A DNA stretch of 64,000 bases from Bacillota bacterium (GCA_015059285.1 SVAS01000002.1:66572-130571), one strand, 5' to 3'; positions 9,983 to 19,427 are shown, numbered from the stretch's first letter. The notes: generated by a model from the sequence alone, not told the origin. Program-made: numbers and translations.

Positions 9983-11137
9983 TTATTTTTCTTCTTTTTG
10001 TTTTTTTAAATAATCTTTATTTAGTTTTTTTATTAATTCATCTATAGATGAATAACTATATTTACTTTCACTTTCTAAACTTGGAGTATCACTTTCTAAA
10101 ATTTTAATAGAATTAAGATCCAAATTAATAGGATTAATTTCTTTAGTAGTTTCAAAGTGAATAATTTGGCCTTGGCTTGATTTTGTTCCAAACATAGCAA
10201 ACGACATTAAATCGGCGGCAAAACCTCCTGGTAATTTATAACAAATAGAAGGAACTGCTTTATTTTTAACATCATAGCCATATTCTCCCACTGGTCCATA
10301 TTTTATTTTTTCTTCTGGAAGGCTTTTACTAGGACATTGGTGTAATAAATCTTCACTTCTTTTAAATACCGTATTATATAAATATGTTCCGCTAGCGATT
10401 ATTGGATTACACTCTAAAACATCTACAATTGATTTTCCTAATTTGTTTTTACCAATATATAAATCAACAACATAAGATTTAGGAAAATCTGTTTTATTTA
10501 AGGTGTTTATTACTTCTTGTAGTTTTTCCATAATTACTTCTTTAATTGTTTCAAGTAAAAAATCATGAACTCGGGAAATATTATATATTTGTCCATTTAC
10601 AATAAAAGCTCTATATTCTAAAAGACCTTTTGAATCTTCAGCAATTTCTACAACATCACTGATAATAAAATCATCTTGTTTATGTTCCTCTAAAGCTTTG
10701 ATAAAAGGTTTTTCTTGTTCAAAAAACTGTTCTACTGAAATAATTTGACTATAATTTTTATTTTTTGTTTTAAAAAAGACACTATCTTTTCCAAATAAAT
10801 CAACAATTTTTTTAGGATTAGCTAAAATTTGTTCCCCTGTTAATATAATCTTTGTTCGATCTGTATTTAAATAATTGGGCCAATTCAAAGTCTTTTCATA
10901 ATCATCAATTCCAACTAAAGATAATCCTCCATGTTTAATTACAGCTTCTACTAATTTTTGAGCTTCCAACGCACCTGTTCTTGGAAAAATTTTTTTACCC
11001 TTAATCTCTATAACATTATCATCTTTATCATAAAACAAATCATTTTTTTCATCATAAAAAAGATAAACACCTATTTCTTTAGCATAATCCATTTCTAAAT
11101 CAAATAAACCTCTTTTTATAGAATAACAATAATACAT
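9983..11137 (-). CDS. Putative ATP-grasp protein (R2K/CDC123-like), function unknown
   Basis: I do not recognise a named function. The 384-aa protein has an ATP-grasp-like order: an N-terminal pre-domain, FFKTKNKNYS (about 145-155) as a likely nucleotide-binding lysine segment, EYRAFIVNGQIYNIS (about 210-225), and a metal-binding-type strand VVDLYIG...VLECNPIIASGTYLYN (about 243-275). This resembles the R2K clade of ATP-grasp domains predicted to act in peptide or protein ligation. The C-terminal 120 residues are unlike anything I can name and end in a charged tail. The ORF track begins at a GTG; I prefer the ATG three codons later. It heads the operon with uvrB and has its own promoter. Confidence 0.55.
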   Translation of the reverse strand: MYYCYSIKRGLFDLEMDYAKEIGVYLFYDEKNDLFYDKDDNVIEIKGKKIFPRTGALEAQKLVEAVIKHGGLSLVGIDDYEKTLNWPNYLNTDRTKIILTGEQILANPKKIVDLFGKDSVFFKTKNKNYSQIISVEQFFEQEKPFIKALEEHKQDDFIISDVVEIAEDSKGLLEYRAFIVNGQIYNISRVHDFLLETIKEVIMEKLQEVINTLNKTDFPKSYVVDLYIGKNKLGKSIVDVLECNPIIASGTYLYNTVFKRSEDLLHQCPSKSLPEEKIKYGPVGEYGYDVKNKAVPSICYKLPGGFAADLMSFAMFGTKSSQGQIIHFETTKEINPINLDLNSIKILESDTPSLESESKYSYSSIDELIKKLNKDYLKKQKEEK

Positions 11138-11174
11138 ATTTATCACACTTTCTTTTTATTTAAAATTTGTTGTT

Positions 11175-11203
11175 ATTATATCATTTATCAGAATAATTGA
11201 AAA
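11175..11203 (-). promoter_or_regulatory. Promoter for the ATP-grasp-uvrB-lgt-trxB-rsmA operon
   Basis: Minus-strand extended -10 TGATATAAT with a TTTTCA -35 at 17-nt spacing, about 40 nt upstream of the first start codon. It lies just beyond the noc terminator. Confidence 0.6.
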
Positions 11204-11206
11204 TAC

Positions 11207-11230
11207 TAAAAAAAGCAGAAAACTGCTTTT
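11207..11230 (-). terminator. Rho-independent terminator of noc
   Basis: Minus-strand AAAAGCAG-TTTT-CTGCTTTT followed by further T residues, overlapping the noc stop codon. An 8-bp stem with a T tract is a clear intrinsic terminator. Confidence 0.85.
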
Positions 11231-12911
11231 ATTTGTTTATTTTAAAGATTACTTGATACATATCTTCAAAATCAAATTCTTCGGTATCTACTATATATCC
11301 CATTCTACTTAATTGTGCATCTAAGTCTCTAACCATATTAATAGCATTTTTTAAATTGCTTCCTGGGTTTACATAATTTACAACAGGTGGTTGATTATGA
11401 TTAATTTCTGGCATTTCTTCTTTTTCATTTAAAGTTGGAAATTCTAATTCTGCAATTGTATCTGAATAAAGATTAGGATCTGGTTCTACTGGAATTGGAT
11501 TTTCATGAATAGGATTATAATTATTTAATGGGTTTAAAACTGGTTGTGGCTCTATGTTTTGACTTTGCGTACTTTCTACAACAACATTGTTTTCTTCTTT
11601 ATTTTCAATAGTTAATGATTGTTGTGGATTTTCTAAATTTTCTAAAGATGGCAGATTGTTAACTGCTTCTACATTATTTAAACTACTTACATCTAAATTG
11701 AAATCAAAAGAACTTGCTTCCTCTTTTTTTACTTCTTCTTCCTCTGGAAATAAATTAAAGAATTTGCCTGGAACTAAAATGTCTTCAGCTCCCTCACTTT
11801 CTTCTTCAGTTTCTACTGGTAAAACTGGTGGAATTATATCTTGAGATGGTTCTAATAAATTTTCAACAGGGGCTAAAGGTTTTTCTGTGAAAATATCAGT
11901 CGCTTCCTTTTCTATTTTATTTATATCCATAAAACCAGGGTTATTAATATTTCTATCTTGTAATTCTTGTGGATTTTCTACAATCGGTTGCATTGGAATA
12001 TCCATTTTTGGTAAATCTAAGTTAGAATCTGTACTAGAAGTTAAGTTAAGTTCTTCTAAAGGTTCTTCAAAAACAGAAGTAGGTACTGGAGGAACTTTTG
12101 GTACTATAACTTCAGGGGTTGGATTAAATATAGCGGTCTTTTCTTCTGTTGGTAATACTTCTGGTATTTCATTGCCAACTATTGGTTGCGTTGGAATATT
12201 TAATGTTTCTATATTAGGACTAAAAACTTCTAAAGGTTCTACATTTAATTTTTCTACTTCATTTTTTTGTTCTATTGGTTGATTAAAGTTTAAAACTTCC
12301 ACATTATTATCATTATTAAGCATTTTATCAATCTCCTCATCAGTCTTTCTTACTGTTAATCTTTCGTTAATTATTTTTGTTAACAATTCTCTTTGCTTGT
12401 CTTGACTGGTTAATCTTAATAAAGAGCGGGCATGTCTTTCTGATATTTGTTCATTTAATAAAGCTTCTTGAACATCATCATCTAAATTCAATAAACGTAA
12501 TTTGTTAGCAATGGTTGATTGTGTCTTTCCTAATTTACTTGCCAAAATATCTTGAGTTAAATATCCCATATCTAAAATTTTCTTATAAGATATAGCTTCT
12601 TCTATTGGAGTTAAATCTTTTCTTTGAACATTTTCTATTAGGGCAACTTCTGCACTATCTTTTTCACTTAAGTCAGTAATAATAGCAGGAATTGTTGTTT
12701 TGCCAGCTAAAACACTTGCTTTATATCTTCTTTCTCCAGCAATTATTTCATATTTATCTCCAATTTTTCTTACTACAATCGGCTGAATAACACCATGACC
12801 TTTTATTGAATTAGCGAGCTCTTGAATAGATGCTTCACTAAATTTGATTCTAGGTTGAAACCTATTAGGCAATACATCATTTAAATCTAGTTCTACTACT
12901 TTTGTTTCCAT
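11229..12911 (-). CDS. noc: Noc-like ParB-family DNA-binding protein with long acidic/Pro-rich linker
   Basis: ParB/Noc family CTPase-type clamp. Residues 1-200 are the N-terminal and helix-turn-helix domains: GERRYKA (59-65, CTP site), ENVQR (93-97) and GKTQSTIANKLRLL in the recognition region. Compared with my recollection of B. subtilis Noc, specificity residues Q173, K179 and R201 correspond to Q131, K137 and R159 here, while K184 is N142; ParB/Spo0J has different residues. The last ~46 residues resemble the Noc dimerisation domain. Two features are odd. The family's N-terminal membrane-binding amphipathic helix is missing, since the protein starts directly at the ParB domain. Residues ~201-514 are a Glu/Pro/Asn-rich, probably disordered linker. 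Position beside rsmG matches noc in Bacillus; no parA/soj follows. Likely role: nucleoid occlusion or chromosome organisation. Confidence 0.85.
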   Translation of the reverse strand: METKVVELDLNDVLPNRFQPRIKFSEASIQELANSIKGHGVIQPIVVRKIGDKYEIIAGERRYKASVLAGKTTIPAIITDLSEKDSAEVALIENVQRKDLTPIEEAISYKKILDMGYLTQDILASKLGKTQSTIANKLRLLNLDDDVQEALLNEQISERHARSLLRLTSQDKQRELLTKIINERLTVRKTDEEIDKMLNNDNNVEVLNFNQPIEQKNEVEKLNVEPLEVFSPNIETLNIPTQPIVGNEIPEVLPTEEKTAIFNPTPEVIVPKVPPVPTSVFEEPLEELNLTSSTDSNLDLPKMDIPMQPIVENPQELQDRNINNPGFMDINKIEKEATDIFTEKPLAPVENLLEPSQDIIPPVLPVETEEESEGAEDILVPGKFFNLFPEEEEVKKEEASSFDFNLDVSSLNNVEAVNNLPSLENLENPQQSLTIENKEENNVVVESTQSQNIEPQPVLNPLNNYNPIHENPIPVEPDPNLYSDTIAELEFPTLNEKEEMPEINHNQPPVVNYVNPGSNLKNAINMVRDLDAQLSRMGYIVDTEEFDFEDMYQVIFKINK

Positions 12912-12944
12912 ACAAAAACATCCCTTCTTTATTCTTCTATATCT

Positions 12945-12988
12945 ATAATACTATATCTTGGGAAATAATTCAAGAAAATATTTCCCAA
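12945..12988 (-). promoter_or_regulatory. noc promoter overlapped by inverted Noc half-sites (candidate autoregulatory operator)
   Basis: Minus-strand TTGAAT-17-TATTAT (12945-12973) lies about 35 nt before the noc ATG. A perfect 10-bp inverted repeat, TTGGGAAATA and TATTTCCCAA separated by 11 bp (12958-12988), covers the spacer and the region beyond the -35. The arms contain GGGAAAT, the half-site of the Bacillus Noc-binding site. Centre-to-centre spacing is 21 bp, two helical turns. Confidence 0.65.
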
Positions 12989-12997
12989 ATTTAAAAT

Positions 12998-13043
12998 TAA
13001 TAAAAAAGACTACTATAAACAGTATTTATTATAGCGGTCTTTT
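12998..13043 (-). terminator. Terminator of the mnmE-mnmG-rsmG operon
   Basis: Minus-strand AAAAGAC...GTCTTTT outer stem with inner CTATAA/TTATAG pairing, followed by a T run. It overlaps the last codons and stop of rsmG. Confidence 0.8.
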
Positions 13044-13733
13044 CTTAATTTCACTAAACTTTCTAGGATATTTATTGTTTGTTTTAGCGCTTTTTCTGAT
13101 TTTTAAAATTGTTCTTATACTTTCCTCTTTTGGTAGTTTAAACTCTTGATTTGTAATAATTTCTGAATTTAAAATTTTTAAGGCTGTTTTGCTTTCTATT
13201 ATTTCCTGGGAAATGTTGGCCTTCATTGGCAAAAAGAACCCGCCTTCTTTTAACATAGGCACTATGTATTCTAATAATATATTTAAAGGCGCAACTGCTC
13301 TTGCGGTTGCTAAATCATACTTTTCACGATTTTCTTTAGCATAATCTTCACTTCTTGCGTGAATTGCTTCTATATCTTTTAAATCAAGTTCTTTAATTAC
13401 CAATTTTAAAAACTCTATTCTTTTATTTAAAGAATCTAATAAAGTTATTTTTAATTTTGGAAAGGCTATTTTTAAAACAATTCCAGGAAACCCTGCTCCT
13501 GTACCAACATCAACTAATGTTAATTCTTGGTCTAAATCAATTACTTTATTAAGTGTTAAAGAATCATAGAAATGTTTTAAATACACTTGCTCTTTTTCTA
13601 TAATTGCTGTTAAATTAATTTTTTGGTTCCACTCAACTAATAATTCATAATATTTTTCTAGTTGATTTAATTGGTTTGAATTTAAAATTATATCCAAATT
13701 TAATATTTCATTTATAAATTCTTTTTCTGTCAT
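13029..13733 (-). CDS. rsmG: 16S rRNA m7G527 methyltransferase RsmG (GidB)
   Basis: Methylates N7 of G527 in 16S rRNA; its loss gives low-level streptomycin resistance in other bacteria. The SAM motif [16 protein letters not shown] is at about 78-93, with [20 protein letters not shown] before it, typical of GidB. It overlaps mnmG by 4 nt. The coding sequence contains a near-perfect Noc-binding site, and the terminator hairpin overlaps its stop codon. At 234 aa it is of normal length. Confidence 0.96.
   Translation of the reverse strand: MTEKEFINEILNLDIILNSNQLNQLEKYYELLVEWNQKINLTAIIEKEQVYLKHFYDSLTLNKVIDLDQELTLVDVGTGAGFPGIVLKIAFPKLKITLLDSLNKRIEFLKLVIKELDLKDIEAIHARSEDYAKENREKYDLATARAVAPLNILLEYIVPMLKEGGFFLPMKANISQEIIESKTALKILNSEIITNQEFKLPKEESIRTILKIRKSAKTNNKYPRKFSEIKKRPL
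13200..13215. other. Near-perfect NBS-type palindrome within rsmG
   Basis: ATTTCCTGGGAAAT differs at one position from the Bacillus Noc-binding consensus ATTTCCCGGGAAAT. Confidence 0.6.
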
Positions 13734-15595
13734 TTATGATACTCCTTCTTTAAATAAATCATTAAAATAGAAATATCAGCTGGATTTACACCACTAATTC
13801 TTAGAGCTTGTCCAATAGAAGTTGGTTTAATTTCCTTTAATTTTTGTTTTGCTTCACTGGCTAGATTATGAATTACATCATAATTTATATCATCGGGAAT
13901 TTTTTTATTATCTAAATCTACCATTTTTAGAGCTTCTTTATTTGCTTTATTGATATATCCTTCATATTTTATAAATATTTCAACTTGATTAATAACTTCT
14001 TCGTCATAATTTATTTCATAAAAAGCTTGAAGACTTTTCATAGTAATTTCTGGTCTTTTTAATAAATCATATAAAGTGATTCCATCTTTTAAAGTTGCAG
14101 AATTTAAATTATTTAAATATTTATTAACTTCTAAAGTGGGGGTTAGTTTATTTGTTTTTAAAAATTTAATTAAGTTTTCAATATTTTCTTTTTTATTTAA
14201 GAATATTTTATATTTTTTTTCATCAATAAGACCTACTTTATACCCATATTCTCTTAATCTTAAATCTGCATTATCATGTCTTAAAAGTAATCTATATTCT
14301 GCACGAGATGTTAGTAATCTATATGGATCTCTTACCCCTTTAGTAACTAAATCATCTATCAATACACCAATATAAGCTTCATTTCTTTTTAAAATTAAAG
14401 GTTCTTCTCCTTTTAATTTTAAAGAAGCATTGATACCAGCAATTAATCCTTGACAAGCAGCTTCTTCATAACCGCTTGTTCCATTTATTTGTCCTGCTGT
14501 ATATAAATTTTCAACTATTTTTGTTTCTAGTGTTTGTTTTAATTGAGTTGGATAAATGGCATCATATTCAATTGCATATGCATATTTTAATATTTTAGCA
14601 TTTTCAAGTCCTGGCAAGCTATGAACCATTTTTTCTTGTACATCATAAGGCATACTAGTAGAAAATCCTTGAACATATATATCATCATAATAAATACTTT
14701 CTGGTTCTAAAAACAATTGATGTCTTTCTTTATCTTTAAAGCGAACCACTTTATCTTCAATAGATGGACAATATCTAGGCCCAACACTTTCAATATCATC
14801 AAGACCACCATACATACTAGATTTATTTAAATTGTCCATAATTATTTTATGAGTTTCATCTGTTGTATAAATTAAATGGCATGGCACTTGCTCTTCTATT
14901 TTATAATTTGGTTCTAAATCAAAACTAAACGTACGAAATACACTATCTCCATATTCTGGTTTTGCTTTACTAAAATCAATGCTATTTTTATCAATTCTTT
15001 GCGGCGTTCCAGTTTTTAATCTTATAATTTGAAAACCTAATTTTTTTAAGTTATCACTTAAATATAAACTTGGTCTTTCACCATGAGGTCCTTCTAGTTT
15101 TCTAGTGCTTCCAATCATTATATTAGCTTTAGTATAAGTTCCGGTAGTTAAAATAACTGCTTTCGCATATAGTTTTTTACCATTTTCTAAAATTACTCCT
15201 TGAATTTTGTTATTTTCTACTATTAAGTCTTCAACCATTGCTTCTTTTATTTCTAAATTATTTTGATTTTTTAATGTTTTTAACATTTCTTTAGGATAGG
15301 TAATTTTATCTGCTTGAGCCCGTAAAGCCTGTACTGCAGGTCCTTTTGCACTATTAAGCATTTTTATTTGTATTTGAGCTTTATCAGCATTTTTACCCAT
15401 TTCTCCACCCAAAGCATCTATTTCTCTTACAACAATGCCTTTAGCACTTCCTCCAATAGAAGGATTACATGGCATATCAGCTATATTATTAATGTTGCTA
15501 GTAATTAATAAAGTTTTATTATTAGTACGAGATGATGCTAAAGCAGCTTCACAACCTGCATGTCCACCACCTACAACTATAATATCATAATTCAT
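13730..15595 (-). CDS. mnmG: tRNA uridine-5-carboxymethylaminomethyl modification enzyme MnmG (GidA)
   Basis: FAD-dependent partner of MnmE; installs (carboxymethyl)aminomethyl groups at wobble U34. Seen: the N-terminal dinucleotide-binding motif [14 protein letters not shown], the GidA signature segment around [21 protein letters not shown], and the C-terminal helical domain ([14 protein letters not shown]). The 621 aa length is normal. It starts 8 nt after the mnmE stop and overlaps rsmG by 4 nt, so the three genes form one operon. Confidence 0.97.
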   Translation of the reverse strand: MNYDIIVVGGGHAGCEAALASSRTNNKTLLITSNINNIADMPCNPSIGGSAKGIVVREIDALGGEMGKNADKAQIQIKMLNSAKGPAVQALRAQADKITYPKEMLKTLKNQNNLEIKEAMVEDLIVENNKIQGVILENGKKLYAKAVILTTGTYTKANIMIGSTRKLEGPHGERPSLYLSDNLKKLGFQIIRLKTGTPQRIDKNSIDFSKAKPEYGDSVFRTFSFDLEPNYKIEEQVPCHLIYTTDETHKIIMDNLNKSSMYGGLDDIESVGPRYCPSIEDKVVRFKDKERHQLFLEPESIYYDDIYVQGFSTSMPYDVQEKMVHSLPGLENAKILKYAYAIEYDAIYPTQLKQTLETKIVENLYTAGQINGTSGYEEAACQGLIAGINASLKLKGEEPLILKRNEAYIGVLIDDLVTKGVRDPYRLLTSRAEYRLLLRHDNADLRLREYGYKVGLIDEKKYKIFLNKKENIENLIKFLKTNKLTPTLEVNKYLNNLNSATLKDGITLYDLLKRPEITMKSLQAFYEINYDEEVINQVEIFIKYEGYINKANKEALKMVDLDNKKIPDDINYDVIHNLASEAKQKLKEIKPTSIGQALRISGVNPADISILMIYLKKEYHK

Positions 15596-15602
15596 AATTC
15601 AC

Positions 15603-16958
15603 CTACTTTCCTAAACAAAATTGGCTAAATAATTGATCAATTAATTCTTCGCTATAATTTTGTCCTATTATTTCTCCTAATTTACTCCATGCTTCTTTTA
15701 TATCTATTTCTACCATATCTATAGGAATATTATCTTGTATACTACTTTTAGCTGTTTTTACTGCTTTCAAAGCTTCGTTTAAAAGAGCAATACTACGAGC
15801 ATTAGTTAAATATGTTACATCTGTTGTTTCTATTTGTTCTAAGTTATAAATTTCCTTTATTTTATTTTTTAAATCTTCAATACCTTGATTATTAATTGTA
15901 CTTATACTTATCATATTTTTCAAATCATAATCTTTTAAATTCAATTTTGTTTCTAAATCTATTTTATTAACAACTATAATATAATTTTTATCTTTTAATT
16001 TTGATAATATTTCTTCCTCTTCTTGAGTTAGTTCTTCATTATTATTTAAAACAAATAATACTAAATCTGATTTATCTATTAAATCTATACTCTTTTTAAC
16101 ACCAATACTTTCAACTAAATCACTAGTTTTTCTAATTCCTGCTGTATCTATAATATTAAAAATTATGCCTTCTATAATAATCGTTCCTTCTACTATATCT
16201 CTAGTTGTTCCGGCAATATCTGTAACAATTGCTTTTTCTTCGTTTAATAATTTATTTAATAAACTACTTTTCCCTACATTTGGTTTTCCAATAATACAAG
16301 TATCTATTCCTTCTTTAATTAAACGACTATTTTCACTGTTTTTTAATATTGCTTCAATCTTTAATTCTATATGATTAAGTTTGGGAAATAATTGTTCATT
16401 AGTTAAGACCTCTATATCTTCATATTCTGGATAATCAATATTAACTTCTATGTTTGCTAGCACTTCTATTATTTTTTTTCTAATGTCTTTTATCATTTGA
16501 GAAATATTTCCGCCTACTTGAGAAATAGCTAAATCACGCATTTTATCAGTTTTTGAATTAATCAAATCCATAATACCTTCTGCTTGCATTAAATCTATTC
16601 TACCGTTTAAATAAGCCCTTTTAGTAAATTCTCCTGGAGTTGCTAAACGACAACCATTTTGAAGTAATAATTGTAAAATTTTATTAGTTGTTGCAATACC
16701 ACCATGAGCATTTATTTCGATCACATCTTCAGTCGTAAAAGACTTTGGTCCTTTCATCAAACTAATTAATACTTCGTCTATTATTTTATCCCCTTCTACT
16801 ATATGGTTATAGTTAATTGTATGTGTTTTTAATGAATTAATATTTTTATTTTTTACGATTTTATTAACTATCTCTACCGCCTCATTTCCACTTATTCTAA
16901 TAATAGAAATGGCACCGACTCCTAAAGATGTTGAGATTGCGGCAATTGTATCATTCAT
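15603..16958 (-). CDS. mnmE: tRNA modification GTPase MnmE (TrmE)
   Basis: GTPase that works with MnmG on tRNA wobble uridines. Seen: N-terminal tetrahydrofolate-binding domain (SVGAISIIRISG-type start, FTTEDVIEINAHGG), the G domain with GKPNVGKSSLLN, DIAGTTRD, DTAGIR and NKID, and the essential C-terminal FCLGK (FCxGK). The ORF track starts at a GTG; the ATG three codons later (MNDTIAAIS) has AAGTGAT at suitable spacing, so I prefer 16958. It is the first gene of the mnmE-mnmG-rsmG operon. Confidence 0.96.
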   Translation of the reverse strand: MNDTIAAISTSLGVGAISIIRISGNEAVEIVNKIVKNKNINSLKTHTINYNHIVEGDKIIDEVLISLMKGPKSFTTEDVIEINAHGGIATTNKILQLLLQNGCRLATPGEFTKRAYLNGRIDLMQAEGIMDLINSKTDKMRDLAISQVGGNISQMIKDIRKKIIEVLANIEVNIDYPEYEDIEVLTNEQLFPKLNHIELKIEAILKNSENSRLIKEGIDTCIIGKPNVGKSSLLNKLLNEEKAIVTDIAGTTRDIVEGTIIIEGIIFNIIDTAGIRKTSDLVESIGVKKSIDLIDKSDLVLFVLNNNEELTQEEEEILSKLKDKNYIIVVNKIDLETKLNLKDYDLKNMISISTINNQGIEDLKNKIKEIYNLEQIETTDVTYLTNARSIALLNEALKAVKTAKSSIQDNIPIDMVEIDIKEAWSKLGEIIGQNYSEELIDQLFSQFCLGK

Positions 16959-16998
16959 TTTTATCACTTCTTTTCTTTCTCAAATAAATTTCTTGTTT

Positions 16999-17027
16999 AT
17001 CATACCATAAAATATCAAGATTGACAA
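16999..17027 (-). promoter_or_regulatory. Promoter of mnmE-mnmG-rsmG
   Basis: Minus-strand TTGTCA-17-TATGAT about 40 nt upstream of mnmE; each box has 5/6 matches. Confidence 0.8.
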
Positions 17028-17030
17028 ATA

Positions 17031-17058
17031 AAAAAGCAATAAGATTATTTCTTATTAC
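17031..17058 (-). terminator. Terminator of the Ig-like surface protein gene
   Basis: Minus-strand AATAAGA/TCTTATT hairpin followed by GC and six T residues, directly after the stop codon. The mnmE promoter begins at once, so transcription of the two units is separated. Confidence 0.75.
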
Positions 17059-19341
17059 TTATGCGTTTTTTCTTTTAATATAAATGATTAATCCTGCAAC
17101 AAAACATGATATTAATACTCCAAATATAATCAAAATATTTTTAGTATAATTTTGTTTTTCATTAATACTTTTTTCAGATAACCAATCTACTTTAGCTATA
17201 ATTGTTCCTTTATTATTTTTTTCATCCTCATATTTAAAAGTATACGTACCATTATTTTTAAAACTATAAGAATAACTATTTCCTTTAATAATTTTGCAAT
17301 TATCATTTTTAAATTTGATGGTCGCTATCACTACATTATTTACTTCATTATAATTTATGTATGGTAAACATTTTGTTTCAATTTTGCTTTCGTTATATAC
17401 ATAAACTGGTATTGATGTAAATATTTTGGTATCTGATATTTGAGCTGTTATAGTGGCTCTCCCTAAAGAATTAGCTGTTATTTCTCCAGTTTCTGATACC
17501 TTAACTATATTTTCATTTGAAGTTTTCCAAATTATATTTGGCTCTTTTAGAGTTTTAGGAAATATTTCTATATTTAAATTTTTAATTTCTTTTTCTTTTA
17601 TAAAAATTTTATCAGGAAGAATTTTAATTTCTTTAATTTCTTCCTTTTTTGAAACTTTTACTTTTATATTAGAATATATTTTACCATCTGGTGTTTTTAT
17701 AGTAATATCAGCTATTCCTTCTTTTAATCCTTTTATCTTTCCTTCTGCTGATACTGAAACTATTTTATTATCGCTACTAACAAAAATTACTTTCTTATCT
17801 GTTGCATTAGTTGGTAAAATTTTATATTCAACTGTTTTAGTTTCATCTATATTTAACGTTATTTCTTTTTGGGAAATATTAATTGAATTTATTGGAATTT
17901 TCTCTTCAGTTACTTTTACCTTTATTTTTGAAGTATAATTACCACTATCTGTTTGAGCAAGAACATTAGTCATTCCTGGTTTTATTCCAGTTATTATTCC
18001 GTTTTTTACTGTAGCAATACTTTCATCTTCACTTTTCCAAAGTATTTTTTTATTTGTTGCATTTTCTGGCGAGATTATTGATGTGATTATTTCTGTATCT
18101 CCAACATTTAAAATTACTTCTGTTTTTGATAATTTAAAATTAGTAATAGGAACTTCTTTTATATTTAATAAATAGGTGTCTAAAATATTATTTTCTTCAT
18201 TAAAAATTTGAATATTAGCGTTCCCTGTAGATATTGGTTTAATTAATAAATTATCTTCTTTTATTTCTATATTAGCTATATAAGGTGTAATTCCTATTTT
18301 TAATTTATTTATATGACTTTCTATAAACTTAATACTTATATCTTCTTCACCATAAGTAATATTTCCTGTATTTGTTTCAAATTTAAAATAAGGTTTTTCT
18401 AATATATAATTAGCAAAACTTTGTGAAACAATATCAATATCTGTTTGAGTTATATCATTAGATACATTTGGTATTAACATTCTTCTTATCATCGTATTAT
18501 TCAATAAATTTAAGGCATTACTTTTTATTATTTCTTCATTATTTCCCAATGCATTTCTAGCACTTTCAAATCTATTGGTAGAATTAGATGAACTAGTATT
18601 TATGCTATAATAATTTAATAAAGTATTATATAAATCCAAATTTAAATCATTTGTTAAATCTTTATATAAATTTAAAGCATCTAAATCAGCTAATGCATCA
18701 CTACTTGAAAAACTACTTGCACTATTTGTACCTAATAAGGAATTGCTATATTCTTGCAACGCATTTAAATCTGTTATTTGATTTTTCAATCTATAATTTA
18801 TAACTTCCTCTAATAAGGTCATTAAATCTCCCGCCCAACCGGCATAATCTGTGCTAGCAGATACAAATCCCATTTTAACTGTATCCCCATATTTAACATA
18901 TGCATTTAATGTTGCCATCATATGAATAAAATCTATTTCTTTCTTTAATATTTTATCTACTAAAATTTCATCTGTTTGAAAAATAGGAACGTTTTCTTGA
19001 GAAGTAACATATGTGATAAAGTTTTCATCTATATTCCCTAAAAGCATATTCCAAACTGAACCATTATATCTATCTTTTCTAATATATTGTAAACATAATT
19101 CAGTAACACTTAAAGAAAGATTATTTTCCTCTATATAATTTTCAGCTAAAGTTTGAAGTTGTTTTACTTTATTTAATACTATTTTATTTTGCTCATTTAT
19201 ATAATCATCACTAATTGAATAATTTGGATATGCAAATAGTGTTATTTTATTTTCTTTGATATTTAAAAATAAAATTGAAAAAAATGAACAAATCATTAAA
19301 CTAACAACTAAAACACTTAAAAATATATTCTTTTTTTCCAT
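17059..19341 (-). CDS. Membrane-anchored protein with bacterial Ig-like (BIG2) repeats
   Basis: 760-aa cell-surface protein of unknown function. Residues ~7-27 are a hydrophobic signal/anchor. Residues ~45-330 form a helical domain I cannot name, with DFIHMMATLNAY and YAGWAGDLMTLLEEV as the most distinctive stretches. Then come three or so BIG2-type repeats, recognisable by recurring patterns such as LNVGDTEIIT...W.S.....VSVS..G.I.G...G.A.I. A C-terminal TM segment (IIFGVLISCFVAGLIIYI) ends in positive charges; there is no LPXTG. It interrupts the usual jag-mnmE adjacency and has its own promoter and terminator. Possibly an adhesin or a wall-acting protein; this is inference. Confidence 0.75.
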   Translation of the reverse strand: MEKKNIFLSVLVVSLMICSFFSILFLNIKENKITLFAYPNYSISDDYINEQNKIVLNKVKQLQTLAENYIEENNLSLSVTELCLQYIRKDRYNGSVWNMLLGNIDENFITYVTSQENVPIFQTDEILVDKILKKEIDFIHMMATLNAYVKYGDTVKMGFVSASTDYAGWAGDLMTLLEEVINYRLKNQITDLNALQEYSNSLLGTNSASSFSSSDALADLDALNLYKDLTNDLNLDLYNTLLNYYSINTSSSNSTNRFESARNALGNNEEIIKSNALNLLNNTMIRRMLIPNVSNDITQTDIDIVSQSFANYILEKPYFKFETNTGNITYGEEDISIKFIESHINKLKIGITPYIANIEIKEDNLLIKPISTGNANIQIFNEENNILDTYLLNIKEVPITNFKLSKTEVILNVGDTEIITSIISPENATNKKILWKSEDESIATVKNGIITGIKPGMTNVLAQTDSGNYTSKIKVKVTEEKIPINSINISQKEITLNIDETKTVEYKILPTNATDKKVIFVSSDNKIVSVSAEGKIKGLKEGIADITIKTPDGKIYSNIKVKVSKKEEIKEIKILPDKIFIKEKEIKNLNIEIFPKTLKEPNIIWKTSNENIVKVSETGEITANSLGRATITAQISDTKIFTSIPVYVYNESKIETKCLPYINYNEVNNVVIATIKFKNDNCKIIKGNSYSYSFKNNGTYTFKYEDEKNNKGTIIAKVDWLSEKSINEKQNYTKNILIIFGVLISCFVAGLIIYIKRKNA

Positions 19342-19366
19342 TTACTACTCACCTATTCTAGATATA

Positions 19367-19395
19367 AGTTTAATTGTTAAAAGTATAAAAGTCAA
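19367..19395 (-). promoter_or_regulatory. Promoter of the Ig-like surface protein gene
   Basis: Minus-strand TTGACT-17-TAAACT, 26 nt before the start codon. Confidence 0.65.
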
Positions 19396-19396
19396 C

Positions 19397-19425
19397 AAAA
19401 AAACTTTAGATAAATATATCTAAAA
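19397..19425 (-). terminator. Terminator of rpmH-rnpA-yidC-jag
   Basis: Minus-strand TTTAGATA-TATT-TATCTAAA followed by a T-rich run, directly after the jag stop codon. Confidence 0.8.
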
Positions 19426-19427
19426 TT

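Noticed and set aside
11587-12282. Plus-strand ORFs of 85 and 131 aa across noc
   Set aside because: They are Ser/Thr/Gly-rich shadows of the Glu/Pro-rich linker in the opposite frame, without ribosome-binding sites.
17453-17938. 161-aa plus-strand ORF opposite the Ig-like protein
   Set aside because: Shadow of a repetitive beta-rich coding region; hydrophobic low-complexity translation and no initiation signals.
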